13,431 nt of DNA from the NCBI GenBank assembly GCA_033856335.1, contig JAWVFG010000174.1:1-13431 (forward strand), in the 5' to 3' direction. This document shows, piece by piece, positions 1 through 5,948 of the stretch (position 1 is its first letter; every line of letters starts with the position of its first letter). The translations under genes and the position numbers were made by a program. The notes below the pieces were generated by a model. It saw only the letters and a list, made by a program, of their open reading frames with translations. It did no database searches and had not been told where the DNA came from. Source of the stretch: DASUPK01 sp033856335. Its GTDB lineage: Bacteria; Actinomycetota; Thermoleophilia; Solirubrobacterales; 70-9.

Positions 1-182
1 GCCGCGACCGGCGTGACTATGCCGAGCAGGACCGTGTTGTCGGTGACCTGTCCGGCCCCCTGTGAGCTGTCGTTGCCCGGGGGGAGCCCCGGCGCCAGGA
101 CGAAGACGACGACCGGCGTCGCGACGATGCTGAGCGCGGCCCACAGGATCAGGATTCGGCGAAAGTGTGGAGGCTCGGGCAT
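1..182 (-). CDS. Membrane protein resembling cytochrome oxidase subunit II transmembrane region (partial, N-terminus)
   Basis: Only the first 60 codons are in the window; the gene runs off the left edge. It starts at ATG 182-180, 9 bp after the cupredoxin stop, so the two are probably one transcription unit. The visible protein begins MPEPPHFRRILILW, followed by a hydrophobic segment at about residues 9-32, a short Pro/Gly loop (APGLPPG) and the start of a second hydrophobic stretch (NTVLLGIVTPVA). A short polar N-terminus, one helix, a periplasmic loop and a second helix resemble the membrane hairpin of oxidase subunit II. From memory, similar small proteins sit next to cupredoxins in actinobacterial oxidase clusters. 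I see no convincing SD. An oxidase subunit I gene beyond the edge is expected but not seen. Confidence 0.6.
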   Translation of the reverse strand, partial: MPEPPHFRRILILWAALSIVATPVVVFVLAPGLPPGNDSSQGAGQVTDNTVLLGIVTPVA

Positions 183-191
183 AGCCGGGTC

Positions 192-854
192 TCAGACCAC
201 CTGCACGAAGCCGTCCATGTAGCCGATCGTCTGCATCGGCCCGCCGAATCCGTCGATGAACCCGGCCGCACAGGGGACGAAGCATTGCCAGTGGTAGCGA
301 CCCTTCTTCCCGGTGCGCATCACGAATGTGACCGTCTCGTGGGCCTGTGAGAGCGAGCAGGGCATCTCCGGGCACTGATTCGGCGCGTCATCGGCGACGC
401 CGAGTACCGGCACGACGATCCCCATCTCGGGAACGGTGAACGTGTGGGAGGCGGCGTCCGGGGAGATCGAGGTCTTCGTGTTGCCGTTCACCTGCATCAC
501 CCCTCCCACCGTGCCCTGCACCTGGGAGAGGAAGGGGTTGCGGAGACCGCTCTGGCCGTCGAAGTTGTAGATCGTCACGTGGACCAGCGAGTTCGCCGGC
601 ACCTTGAAGACGGTGGTGTGCTTCCAGTGGCCGTTCTGCCGAACGAGGTAGGAGACCCAGCTCGGATTGCCTCCGAGCTTGCCCACGGCGGGGGTCGTGC
701 CCAGCACCAGGTCGGCCTGGCCGGGCCCCGCCTGAGCCGCAGCTTCCGGCGTCGGTGAGCGAAGCAGCTTGTCGATGTAGAGGGTGATGCCGGCCGCGAC
801 GATGAGGACTGCAACGACGACCGCCACTACCCGGGCGGCCATCGAGCTCATCAC
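192..854 (-). CDS. Membrane-anchored cupredoxin, cytochrome c oxidase subunit II-like
   Basis: The protein has 220 aa. An N-terminal hydrophobic segment at about residues 7-26 anchors it, and the remainder looks like a periplasmic beta-sandwich cupredoxin. Visible features are HTFTVPE with H137 (likely first copper ligand), a CPEMPC pair (C161, C166), then YHWQCFVPC (C191, C195) and GGPM...GYMDGFVQVV at the C-terminus with M207 and M213. The Cys-x3-Cys pair recalls the CuA site of oxidase subunit II, but the His that normally follows the second Cys is absent. The likely role is electron entry to a heme-copper oxidase or a related small copper protein. Candidate starts are GTG at 854 and ATG at 851; ATG at 842 is also possible. 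The next gene, 9 bp downstream, encodes a subunit II-like membrane part, which supports an oxidase module. Copper binding is inferred. Confidence 0.72.
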   Translation of the reverse strand: MMSSMAARVVAVVVAVLIVAAGITLYIDKLLRSPTPEAAAQAGPGQADLVLGTTPAVGKLGGNPSWVSYLVRQNGHWKHTTVFKVPANSLVHVTIYNFDGQSGLRNPFLSQVQGTVGGVMQVNGNTKTSISPDAASHTFTVPEMGIVVPVLGVADDAPNQCPEMPCSLSQAHETVTFVMRTGKKGRYHWQCFVPCAAGFIDGFGGPMQTIGYMDGFVQVV

Positions 855-964
855 AGCCGCCGATCCGTATCCCTGAAGCTGCCCAGCGCGCGGGGTGCTC
901 GAGGTGGGAGATGCCTGCGACGGGGCGACGATCCCCGGAAATCGTCAGACCATCCAGATGGCAA
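851..964 (-). CDS. Possible 37-codon leader ORF upstream of the cupredoxin gene
   Basis: A purine-rich block on the minus strand (AAGGAGGAG, 976-968) is the strongest SD in this region. It lies 5 nt before a TTG codon at 964-962. The frame stays open for 37 codons and ends at TGA 853-851, which overlaps the cupredoxin ATG (851-849) as TGATG. The peptide is Arg- and Pro-rich with no recognisable domain. About 60 percent of third positions are G or C, below neighbouring genes, which argues against a conserved protein. A regulatory or coupling leader ORF is one reading; chance is another. Confidence 0.25.
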   Translation of the reverse strand: MPSGWSDDFRGSSPRRRHLPPRAPRALGSFRDTDRRL

Positions 965-974
965 TCTCTCCTCC

Positions 975-1002
975 TTCGGTACCTAGGGTTAGGGAAACCG
1001 AA
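975..1002 (-). promoter_or_regulatory. Inverted repeat in cupredoxin leader, next to the SD
   Basis: TTCGGT and ACCGAA (arms 997-1002 and 975-980) are perfect 6-bp complements with a 16-nt loop that contains CCTAGG. In the minus-strand transcript the hairpin ends exactly where the strong GGAGGAG ribosome-binding block begins, so it could affect access to it. It is too short and too widely looped to be called a terminator. Confidence 0.35.
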
Positions 1003-1024
1003 AAAACGAATGCCAGGCCCCGGG

Positions 1025-1053
1025 AGAATATGTCCCCGCGCGGCGTCAGTCAA
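1025..1053 (-). promoter_or_regulatory. Sigma-70-type promoter for the cupredoxin operon
   Basis: On the minus strand TTGACT (1053-1048) and TATTCT (1030-1025) are separated by 17 bp. This matches TTGACA/TATAAT at 5/6 and 4/6 positions with ideal spacing. Transcription should start near 1018, giving a leader of about 165 nt before the cupredoxin gene. It is the best canonical promoter I found in the window. Confidence 0.5.
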
Positions 1054-1094
1054 ACGCAACTGGCCAACATGGCGATTCCGGTGGGTGCCGTGCT

Positions 1095-1100
1095 TAGAGT
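1095..1100 (+). promoter_or_regulatory. -10 box for a leaderless antiporter transcript
   Basis: TAGAGT, preceded by TGCT, lies 7 nt before the ATG at 1108, so transcription would begin at or next to the start codon. No SD precedes this ATG and no clear -35 box is visible. The same arrangement occurs before htrA and, with 6 nt, before aroC. Confidence 0.4.
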
Positions 1101-1107
1101 GCCGCCC

Positions 1108-2340
1108 ATGGGTCACCCGCAGTTGGGAGTCGTGGTTGCCGCGGGCGTGGACGAGACCTCGGCGCTCGTGATGGTGATCGCCGCCGCGCTTGCCGCCGTG
1201 ATCGTCCTGGCCGTATCGCCGCGGTTGACCATCCCCGTGGTGGTCCTGGAGCTGCTGCTCGGGATCCTGATCGGGCCTCAGGGACTCGACATCGCCAGCA
1301 TCGATCCCACGACGTCACTGCTGGGCGACCTCGGGCTGGGGATGCTCTTCTTCTTCGCCGGCTACGAGATCGACTTCGACCGGATCAGAGGCCGCCCCCT
1401 CGAGCTCGCCGCTGTGGGCTGGGCAATCTCGCTCGCTCTGGCCTACGGGATCGGTGGCGCGCTCGCAGGCGCGGGGATCATCCTCTCCTTTCTCTACACG
1501 GGGTCCGCCATGGCGACGACCGCAATCGGCACTCTGATCCCGATCCTCAGCGACGCCGGTGAGATGCGCACCACCTTCGGCACCTACCTCCTCGGCGCGG
1601 GGGCGGTCGGGGAGTTCGGTCCCATCCTTCTGGTCACGCTGATCCTCTCCACGGGGCATCCGCTTCACGAGGCGCTGATCCTCCTCGTGTTCATCGTCCT
1701 CGCCGTGCTCACCGGGCTCGCCGCGGTCCGCTCCGCCTGGCGGGGGTGGCCGCTGGTCGAGAAGACATTCGAGACCTCGAGCCAGCTGGCGGTGCGGCTG
1801 GCCGTCGTGCTCGTCTTCAGCCTCGTCGCGCTCGCCGCGCAGCTGGGGCTCGACCTGCTGCTGGGCGGGTTCGTCGCCGGGATGATCACCCGCATAGCCC
1901 TCCGGGGCCGTGAGGTCAGCGTCTTCGACTCGAAGCTCAGCGCCGTCGGCTATGGGCTGCTGATTCCGTTCTTCTTCGTCATCAGCGGGATGGCCTTCAA
2001 CCTGGACGCGCTCACGTCCAGCGCCACGGCGATGCTCAAGGTGCCGATGTTCGTCGGCCTCTTCCTGATCGTGCGCGGCGTGCCGGCCCTGCTGCTCTAT
2101 CGCAGCGAGCTCGCCCTCAGGGACCGGGTGGCGCTCGCCGTCTACTGCGCGACCGAGCTCCCCCTGGTCGTCGCGATCACCACGCTCGCGGTCGATGCCG
2201 GGCACATGACGACCTCCACGTCCGCCGGCCTCGTCGGCGCCGCCATCATCTCGACGCTGATCTTCCCGCTGCTCGGCGCGCGGATCAGGCGCGGCGGCGA
2301 GCCGGTCGCGGCGCCGATCGAGGCGCCTACAACCGCCTAG
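1108..2340 (+). CDS. Cation:proton antiporter, CPA2 (KefB/NapA-like) family
   Basis: The protein is an integral membrane exchanger of about 410 aa with roughly 12-13 hydrophobic segments and no C-terminal RCK/TrkA-N domain. Recognisable family stretches are LELLLGILIGPQGLD (47-61), LGLGMLFFFAGYEIDFD (75-91), SAMATTAIGTLIPILSDAG (133-151), GAGAVGEFGPILL (163-175), LLLGGFVAGMI (250-260) and IPFFFVISGMAFNL (286-299). It should exchange Na+ or K+ for protons and help control pH or ions. The VGEF motif has Glu169 about where many CPA2 proteins carry the ion-binding Asp. The frame is open back to 895, but that upstream sequence is polar and unlike a protein. ATG 1108 is preferred because it begins the hydrophobic protein and has a TANNNT box 7 nt upstream; ATG 1069 is an alternative. 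The specific ion cannot be told. Confidence 0.85.
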   Translation: MGHPQLGVVVAAGVDETSALVMVIAAALAAVIVLAVSPRLTIPVVVLELLLGILIGPQGLDIASIDPTTSLLGDLGLGMLFFFAGYEIDFDRIRGRPLELAAVGWAISLALAYGIGGALAGAGIILSFLYTGSAMATTAIGTLIPILSDAGEMRTTFGTYLLGAGAVGEFGPILLVTLILSTGHPLHEALILLVFIVLAVLTGLAAVRSAWRGWPLVEKTFETSSQLAVRLAVVLVFSLVALAAQLGLDLLLGGFVAGMITRIALRGREVSVFDSKLSAVGYGLLIPFFFVISGMAFNLDALTSSATAMLKVPMFVGLFLIVRGVPALLLYRSELALRDRVALAVYCATELPLVVAITTLAVDAGHMTTSTSAGLVGAAIISTLIFPLLGARIRRGGEPVAAPIEAPTTA

Positions 2341-2355
2341 CCCTCATCGGGTGCT

Positions 2356-2399
2356 CTCTTAGGAGTTTCCTAGTCCCCTCATAGGGAGCGATTAGCGCG
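2356..2399 (+). promoter_or_regulatory. Four-unit, 11-bp direct repeat (tandem TAG), candidate response-regulator site
   Basis: TAG occurs at 2360, 2371, 2382 and 2393, exactly 11 bp apart. Units one and three are closest, sharing CTCNTAGG (2356-2363 and 2378-2385), 22 bp or two helical turns apart. Units two (TTCCTAGTCCC) and four (CGATTAGCGCG) are weaker. Direct repeats with 11-bp period are typical of OmpR/PhoB-family binding sites. The array lies 50-90 bp before the ATG at 2449, in the short gap between the antiporter and the PepSY-like gene. Confidence 0.45.
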
Positions 2400-2411
2400 G
2401 GTGGCGAAGCT

Positions 2412-2432
2412 GGGTTTGTTCGCAACGAACCC
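2412..2432 (+). promoter_or_regulatory. 5' UTR hairpin touching the SD of the PepSY-like gene
   Basis: GGGTTTGTT (2412-2420), loop CGC and AACGAACCC (2424-2432) form a 9-bp RNA stem with one G-U pair. The SD block AAAAGGAG (2433-2440) starts at the next base, and ATG 2449 follows after 8 nt. The stem could modulate translation or stabilise the message. No T-run follows, so it is not a terminator. Confidence 0.45.
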
Positions 2433-2448
2433 AAAAGGAGTGGTTTCC

Positions 2449-2847
2449 ATGTTTTCCCGCAAGCTCACGAAGTTCATAGCGGCTGGCGCCGCGGCCGTTG
2501 CGGTCGCAATCGGCGGCATAGCGATCGGCAACTCGAGCGCCGGCAACGGCGCCGGCACCGCGAGCGCGGCGACGACGGGGAACGTGATCCCGTTCGCCCG
2601 CGGCAACCCGAGCCCATCCACGGTCGTCGGCCAGGTTCCGCAGGGCTGGAGCGCCGGGTCGGGCACGCTCGTCACGGGGACGGCCGCGAACAAGGCCAAG
2701 GCCGCTGCGGTAGCCGCCTATCCGGGAGGCATCGTCAACCGTGTGGTGCTGGTGAACAACGGCGATTACAACGTGCACATAATCGGTGTCAACTGGCCGC
2801 ACCACGTCTTCGTCAACAAGGACTTCAAGGTCATCGGAGCCGAGTAG
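2449..2847 (+). CDS. Secreted PepSY-like small protein
   Basis: The product has 132 aa. ATG 2449 is chosen because AAAAGGAG lies 8 nt upstream and it begins a typical Sec signal: MFSRKLTK, then a hydrophobic core at about residues 9-27. A Gly/Ala/Ser/Asn-rich linker follows (28-80). The C-terminal part, about 81-132, reads AKAAAVAAYPGGIVNRVVLV (83-102), then a GDYNVH turn (105-110) and WPHHVFVNKDFKVIGAE (116-132). This resembles the PepSY-type repeat (helix plus strands, YPG..V.RV....G.Y.VH...) common in secreted actinobacterial proteins of unknown role. The WPHH segment adds histidines that might bind metal, which is inference. The frame extends to a GTG at 2401 without SD. The gene follows an 11-bp repeat array and an SD-adjacent hairpin, suggesting regulated expression. 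It ends 7 bp from the convergent peptidase stop. Function unknown. Confidence 0.8.
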   Translation: MFSRKLTKFIAAGAAAVAVAIGGIAIGNSSAGNGAGTASAATTGNVIPFARGNPSPSTVVGQVPQGWSAGSGTLVTGTAANKAKAAAVAAYPGGIVNRVVLVNNGDYNVHIIGVNWPHHVFVNKDFKVIGAE

Positions 2848-2854
2848 GCGGCGA

Positions 2855-3913
2855 TCAGTCGACGAGCTGCAGGTCCTTGGGCAGGCCAATCAGGTTCCGG
2901 TAGCCCTCGGCCGTCACGACGACGAGGTCCTCGATCCGCACACCGAAGCTGCCGGGCAGATAGACGCCCGGCTCGACGGTGACGACATTGCCCTCGAAGA
3001 GATCGTCCTCGGAGGTCGTGGCCAACCTCGGGCCCTCGTGCACCTCAAGGCCGACGCCATGTCCGGTGCCGTGGCCGAAGCGATCGCCGTGACCGGCCTC
3101 GGAGATGATCTCGCGAGCGACGGCGTCGACTTCCTTGCCGGAGGCCGCCGGGCGGACCGCCTCCAGCGCGGCCTGCTGAGCCCGGAGCACGAGCTCGTAG
3201 ACCTCACGCGCCTCATCGCCCGGGTCTCCGGTCGCGTAGGTCCGGGTGCAGTCCGAGCAGTAGCCATCGAGCAGGGCGCCCATGTCGAATACGACGAGCT
3301 CGCCGGTGCCGATCTCGCGCTCGCCGGGCTCGGCGTGCGGGAGCGCCCCGTTCTCACCGGCCGCCACGATCGGCGGAAAGGAGGGCTCGGCGCCGAGCTC
3401 GCGGAGCCGCGCCTCGCAGGCACGGGCCACATCGGCCTCGGTGCGGCCGCCGAGGCCACGCTCGAGCGCCCAGAGGTAGACGCCGTCCGTGAGCTCGGAT
3501 GCCGCGGCGATCCGCTCGAGCTCCTCCGGCTCCTTGACCGCGCGGAGCTGCTCGACCAAATCGCCGGCGGGGATGAACTCGACCTCCTCGCCGGCAGCGG
3601 CCTCCAGGCGGGCGAGCTGTCGGACGCTGAGCTTCGCGTCCTCGAACCCCACCCTGCCCGACATCCGCCCGACGATCTGGGGCACGAGCTCCCGCTCGGC
3701 CTTGGGTCTCTCCCACTCCGCTCCGACCTCGTGCTCGGCGCGCTCCGTGTAGCGAAAGTCGGTGAAGAAGATGAGCTGGTCGCCGCCCACGAGACAGGCG
3801 CCGTTCGTGCCCGTGAAGCCGGTGAGGTAGCGGACGTTGACCAAATCCGAGACGAAGAGCTGGTCGAGCTCGCGCTCGGCGACCAGCTTGGCGAGCCGCT
3901 CCCCCCGCGTCAC
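2855..3913 (-). CDS. M24 family Xaa-Pro peptidase (aminopeptidase P / prolidase type)
   Basis: The enzyme is a 352-aa cytoplasmic metallopeptidase that removes N-terminal residues before proline or splits X-Pro dipeptides. The N-terminal creatinase-like domain spans about 1-125 (DLVNVRYLTGFTGTNG at 23-38). The pita-bread catalytic domain follows. All five metal ligands are present: D210 (VVFDMGA), D221 (YCSDCTRTY), H285 (GHGTGHGVG), E314 (TVEPGVYLP) and E328 (VRIED). GTG 3913-3911 is preferred because it overlaps the aroQ stop (GTGA), GAGAGG lies 8 nt upstream, and residues before it in the open frame look like aroQ read out of frame. The length fits the short bacterial PepQ/PepP-like group without the extra domain of long PepP. 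It is the last gene of the aroC-aroKB-aroQ run. Substrate length preference cannot be told. Confidence 0.9.
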   Translation of the reverse strand: MTRGERLAKLVAERELDQLFVSDLVNVRYLTGFTGTNGACLVGGDQLIFFTDFRYTERAEHEVGAEWERPKAERELVPQIVGRMSGRVGFEDAKLSVRQLARLEAAAGEEVEFIPAGDLVEQLRAVKEPEELERIAAASELTDGVYLWALERGLGGRTEADVARACEARLRELGAEPSFPPIVAAGENGALPHAEPGEREIGTGELVVFDMGALLDGYCSDCTRTYATGDPGDEAREVYELVLRAQQAALEAVRPAASGKEVDAVAREIISEAGHGDRFGHGTGHGVGLEVHEGPRLATTSEDDLFEGNVVTVEPGVYLPGSFGVRIEDLVVVTAEGYRNLIGLPKDLQLVD

Positions 3914-4365
3914 ACGCCCAGCCTCTCGGCGATCAGCGCCAGCGCTTCGGTGTACCCATCCGGGCCCTTGCCGTAGACCTGTCCGACGATCAGGTCGAGG
4001 CCCTCGAAGACCGAATGGCGCCGCCACTCCTCCCGCTTGGAGATGTCGGAGAGATGCACCTCGACCGTCGGGATGCCCGCCAGGTCGAGCGCATCCCGGA
4101 TGGCCCACGAGTAGTGCGTCCAGGCGCCGGCGTTGACGATCGCCGCGTCCGCGATCTCCGGCAGCCGGTGCAGGTGCTCGACGAATTCTCCCTCCGCGTT
4201 TGACTGGAAGAAGGCGGCCTCGAGGTTCATCTCCCGGGCGGATCGCTTGATCCGCACCTCGAGCTCGGGGAGCGTGAAATCGCCGTAGATGTCCCGGTCG
4301 CGGCTACCGAGCATGTCGAAGTTGACGCCGTGCATCACCTCGACGCGGTTCCGGGTGGTGGCCAT
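3910..4365 (-). CDS. aroQ: Type II 3-dehydroquinate dehydratase (divergent)
   Basis: The enzyme dehydrates 3-dehydroquinate to 3-dehydroshikimate, shikimate step 3. Numbering here is from the GTG at 4368 (152 aa); with ATG 4365 the protein is 151 aa. Likely active-site residues are N16 (HGVNFDMLG), R23 and Y28 (SRDRDIYG), N79 (VNAGAWTH), H85, H105 (VEVHLSD) and R116 (REEWRRHS). Each sits four residues after the M. tuberculosis residue I recall (N12, R19, Y24, N75, H81, H101, R112). Flanking motifs differ from the usual GPNLNLLG, NPGAYTHTS and HLSN: Pro is lost twice, Tyr becomes Trp and Asn becomes Asp. GTGATG contains the aroKB stop TGA, and GGAGGA lies 6 nt before GTG and 9 nt before ATG. 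It overlaps the pepP start by 4 bp. The fold is clear; the divergence leaves some doubt about exact activity. Confidence 0.88.
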   Translation of the reverse strand: MATTRNRVEVMHGVNFDMLGSRDRDIYGDFTLPELEVRIKRSAREMNLEAAFFQSNAEGEFVEHLHRLPEIADAAIVNAGAWTHYSWAIRDALDLAGIPTVEVHLSDISKREEWRRHSVFEGLDLIVGQVYGKGPDGYTEALALIAERLGV

Positions 4366-5948
4366 CACTTCAGTTCCTCCACGACCGCGCGGACCCTATC
4401 CGGCTCCACCCGCTCGCCCCAGCGCGGCTGACCGGGCTGATCGAGCAGCACGAAGCCGAGCCCCTCGCTGGTGCGCTTCTTGTCGCGCCCGATCGCCTCC
4501 AGCACGCCGTCGGTGTCGACCGATGGGTCGAGGGAGACGGGCAGGCCGTGGGAGGCGAGCAGGCCCGCGACCTCAGCTCGCAGGGCGTCCGCCCCCGACA
4601 GTCGCAGCGCCGCCAGCAGGCCGAGGCCCACGGCCTCGCCATGGCGGTAGCGCGAGTAGCCGGTCTGCGCCTCGATCGCGTGTCCGACCGTATGGCCGAG
4701 ATTGAGCACGGCGCGCCGGCCCTCGTCGCGCTCGTCTGAGGCCACCACCTCGATCTTCGTGCGGGCGCAGGCGAAGATCACGTCGCCGAGCGACGCAGGG
4801 TCGATCTCCTCCAGGCCCCGCACCCGATCCCAGAGCGAGCCGCCCGCGATCAGCGCAGTCTTCAAGACCTCGACGAAGCCTGCCGCGAGCTCCTCAGCGG
4901 GAAGGGTCTGCAGGGTCGCCGGATCGGCCAGCACCGCGATCGGCTGGTGGTATGCGCCGACGTAGTTCTTCGCCTCCGGCAGGTCGACCCCGGTCTTGCC
5001 GCCATACGCCGAGTCAACCTGCGCGACCAGCGTGGTGGGCGCCTGGATCAGGGGAACGCCGCGCTGGTAGGTGGCGGCGCAGAAGCCGGCCAGGTCGCCG
5101 ACCACGCCTCCGCCGAAGGCGAGGATGCAGTCGTCGCGGCGCACCCCGGCCGAGGCCAGGTCGCGGAGGACCCGCTCGGCCTCGGAGATCGTCTTCGAGG
5201 ACTCCGCCCCCTCGACCTCGATCGTCGCCTCGGTCCGCGGCAAAAGGCGCGCGTGTCGCTCGAGCACCACCGAGTCCGCGACGCAGAAGACGCGGGCCGG
5301 CAGGCCGTCGGGATCGGCCTCCCTCGCCCCAGCGAGCAGGCCGATTGCGCCCTCGCCGACCGCGGCCGGGTAGGAGCCACCGGCCGACGCGGCCCAGGCC
5401 ATCCGCACCGCCGGAGTGCCCTGCATGGCCGCGAGCCAGGGCGCGGCCGGGCCGGCGGCGTCCCGCGCGTCGGAGGGCAGGATCGCCCGGGCGAGGGACT
5501 CGTAGATGGGCCGGCGGTGAGCGAAGCGCGCGGAGAACTCGGCGCGGTCGGCGGCGAGCGGCCTATCCGATCCCGACGCCCGCTCCCACGCCAGCTCCTC
5601 GTCGACGTCGCACCAGACCGGCATGTGGTCTGCGAGCGCACGGCGCACGCTGTCGCTCTCAACCGCGCCCCCACCCAGCGCGACGACCGACGATGGCCCG
5701 CCGACCTGCCCGGCGAGAGCGTCCAGGACGGAGACGACGAGCCGCTCCTCGCGGCGCCGGAACTCGGCCTCTCCCTCGCGCTCGAAGAACGACGAGATCG
5801 GCTCGCCGAGCTCGCCCTCCAACAGCCCGTCGGTGTCGATCACCCCGAGCCCCAGCCGCTCGGCGACCGCCTCCGCCGCCCGCGTCTTGCCCGCCGCCAT
5901 GAATCCGATGAAGACGATTCCGTGGTGCGAGCCTCCTACCGCCGCCAT
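4365..5948 (-). CDS. aroKB: Fused shikimate kinase / 3-dehydroquinate synthase (AroK-AroB)
   Basis: The 527-aa protein joins two shikimate enzymes. The kinase domain (about 8-165) has Walker A GFMAAGKT (15-22), DTD (38-40), FRRRE with R64, LGGGA (91-95) and lid SDRPL (R129). A short Ala/Pro-rich linker follows. The dehydroquinate synthase domain (about 185-525) has FGGGVVGDLAGF (278-289), APTTLVAQVDSAYGGKTGVD (303-322), K327-N328 and likely zinc ligands E360 (GFVEVLK), H419 (NLGHTVGHA) and H436 (YRHGEAV). DHQ synthase makes 3-dehydroquinate from DAHP; the kinase phosphorylates shikimate. These are non-consecutive steps, so direct channelling between the two domains is not expected. No stop or frameshift separates them. 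ATG 5948 has AAGGAG 8 nt upstream and overlaps the aroC end by 13 bp; the stop overlaps the aroQ start. Both halves look catalytically intact. Confidence 0.95.
   Translation of the reverse strand: MAAVGGSHHGIVFIGFMAAGKTRAAEAVAERLGLGVIDTDGLLEGELGEPISSFFEREGEAEFRRREERLVVSVLDALAGQVGGPSSVVALGGGAVESDSVRRALADHMPVWCDVDEELAWERASGSDRPLAADRAEFSARFAHRRPIYESLARAILPSDARDAAGPAAPWLAAMQGTPAVRMAWAASAGGSYPAAVGEGAIGLLAGAREADPDGLPARVFCVADSVVLERHARLLPRTEATIEVEGAESSKTISEAERVLRDLASAGVRRDDCILAFGGGVVGDLAGFCAATYQRGVPLIQAPTTLVAQVDSAYGGKTGVDLPEAKNYVGAYHQPIAVLADPATLQTLPAEELAAGFVEVLKTALIAGGSLWDRVRGLEEIDPASLGDVIFACARTKIEVVASDERDEGRRAVLNLGHTVGHAIEAQTGYSRYRHGEAVGLGLLAALRLSGADALRAEVAGLLASHGLPVSLDPSVDTDGVLEAIGRDKKRTSEGLGFVLLDQPGQPRWGERVEPDRVRAVVEELK

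Noticed and set aside
984..994. TAGGGTTAGGG, resembling a telomere or telobox repeat
   Set aside because: There are only two copies in a bacterial chromosome, inside the cupredoxin leader. No array exists.
895..1107. N-terminal extension of the antiporter from the first in-frame ATG
   Set aside because: The extra 71 residues are polar and codon-atypical, lie over the divergent promoter, and precede a start with a leaderless -10 box.
388..1116. 242-aa minus-strand open frame over the cupredoxin gene and its leader
   Set aside because: It is Arg/Gly/His-rich with no family features and is a GC-driven shadow of the cupredoxin frame. It also crosses the predicted promoter.
1315..2205. 296-aa minus-strand open frame opposite the antiporter
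   Set aside because: It is a highly charged Glu/Asp/Arg/Gln mix typical of the antisense of hydrophobic codons, and the antiporter on the other strand is clearly coding.
2401..2448. GTG 2401 as start of the PepSY-like protein
   Set aside because: It has no SD, and the extension would place 16 polar residues before a complete signal peptide and encode the SD and hairpin.
2786..3976. 396-aa plus-strand open frame opposite the Xaa-Pro peptidase
   Set aside because: The peptidase on the minus strand has all five metal ligands; this frame has no recognisable domain and overlaps the end of the PepSY-like gene.
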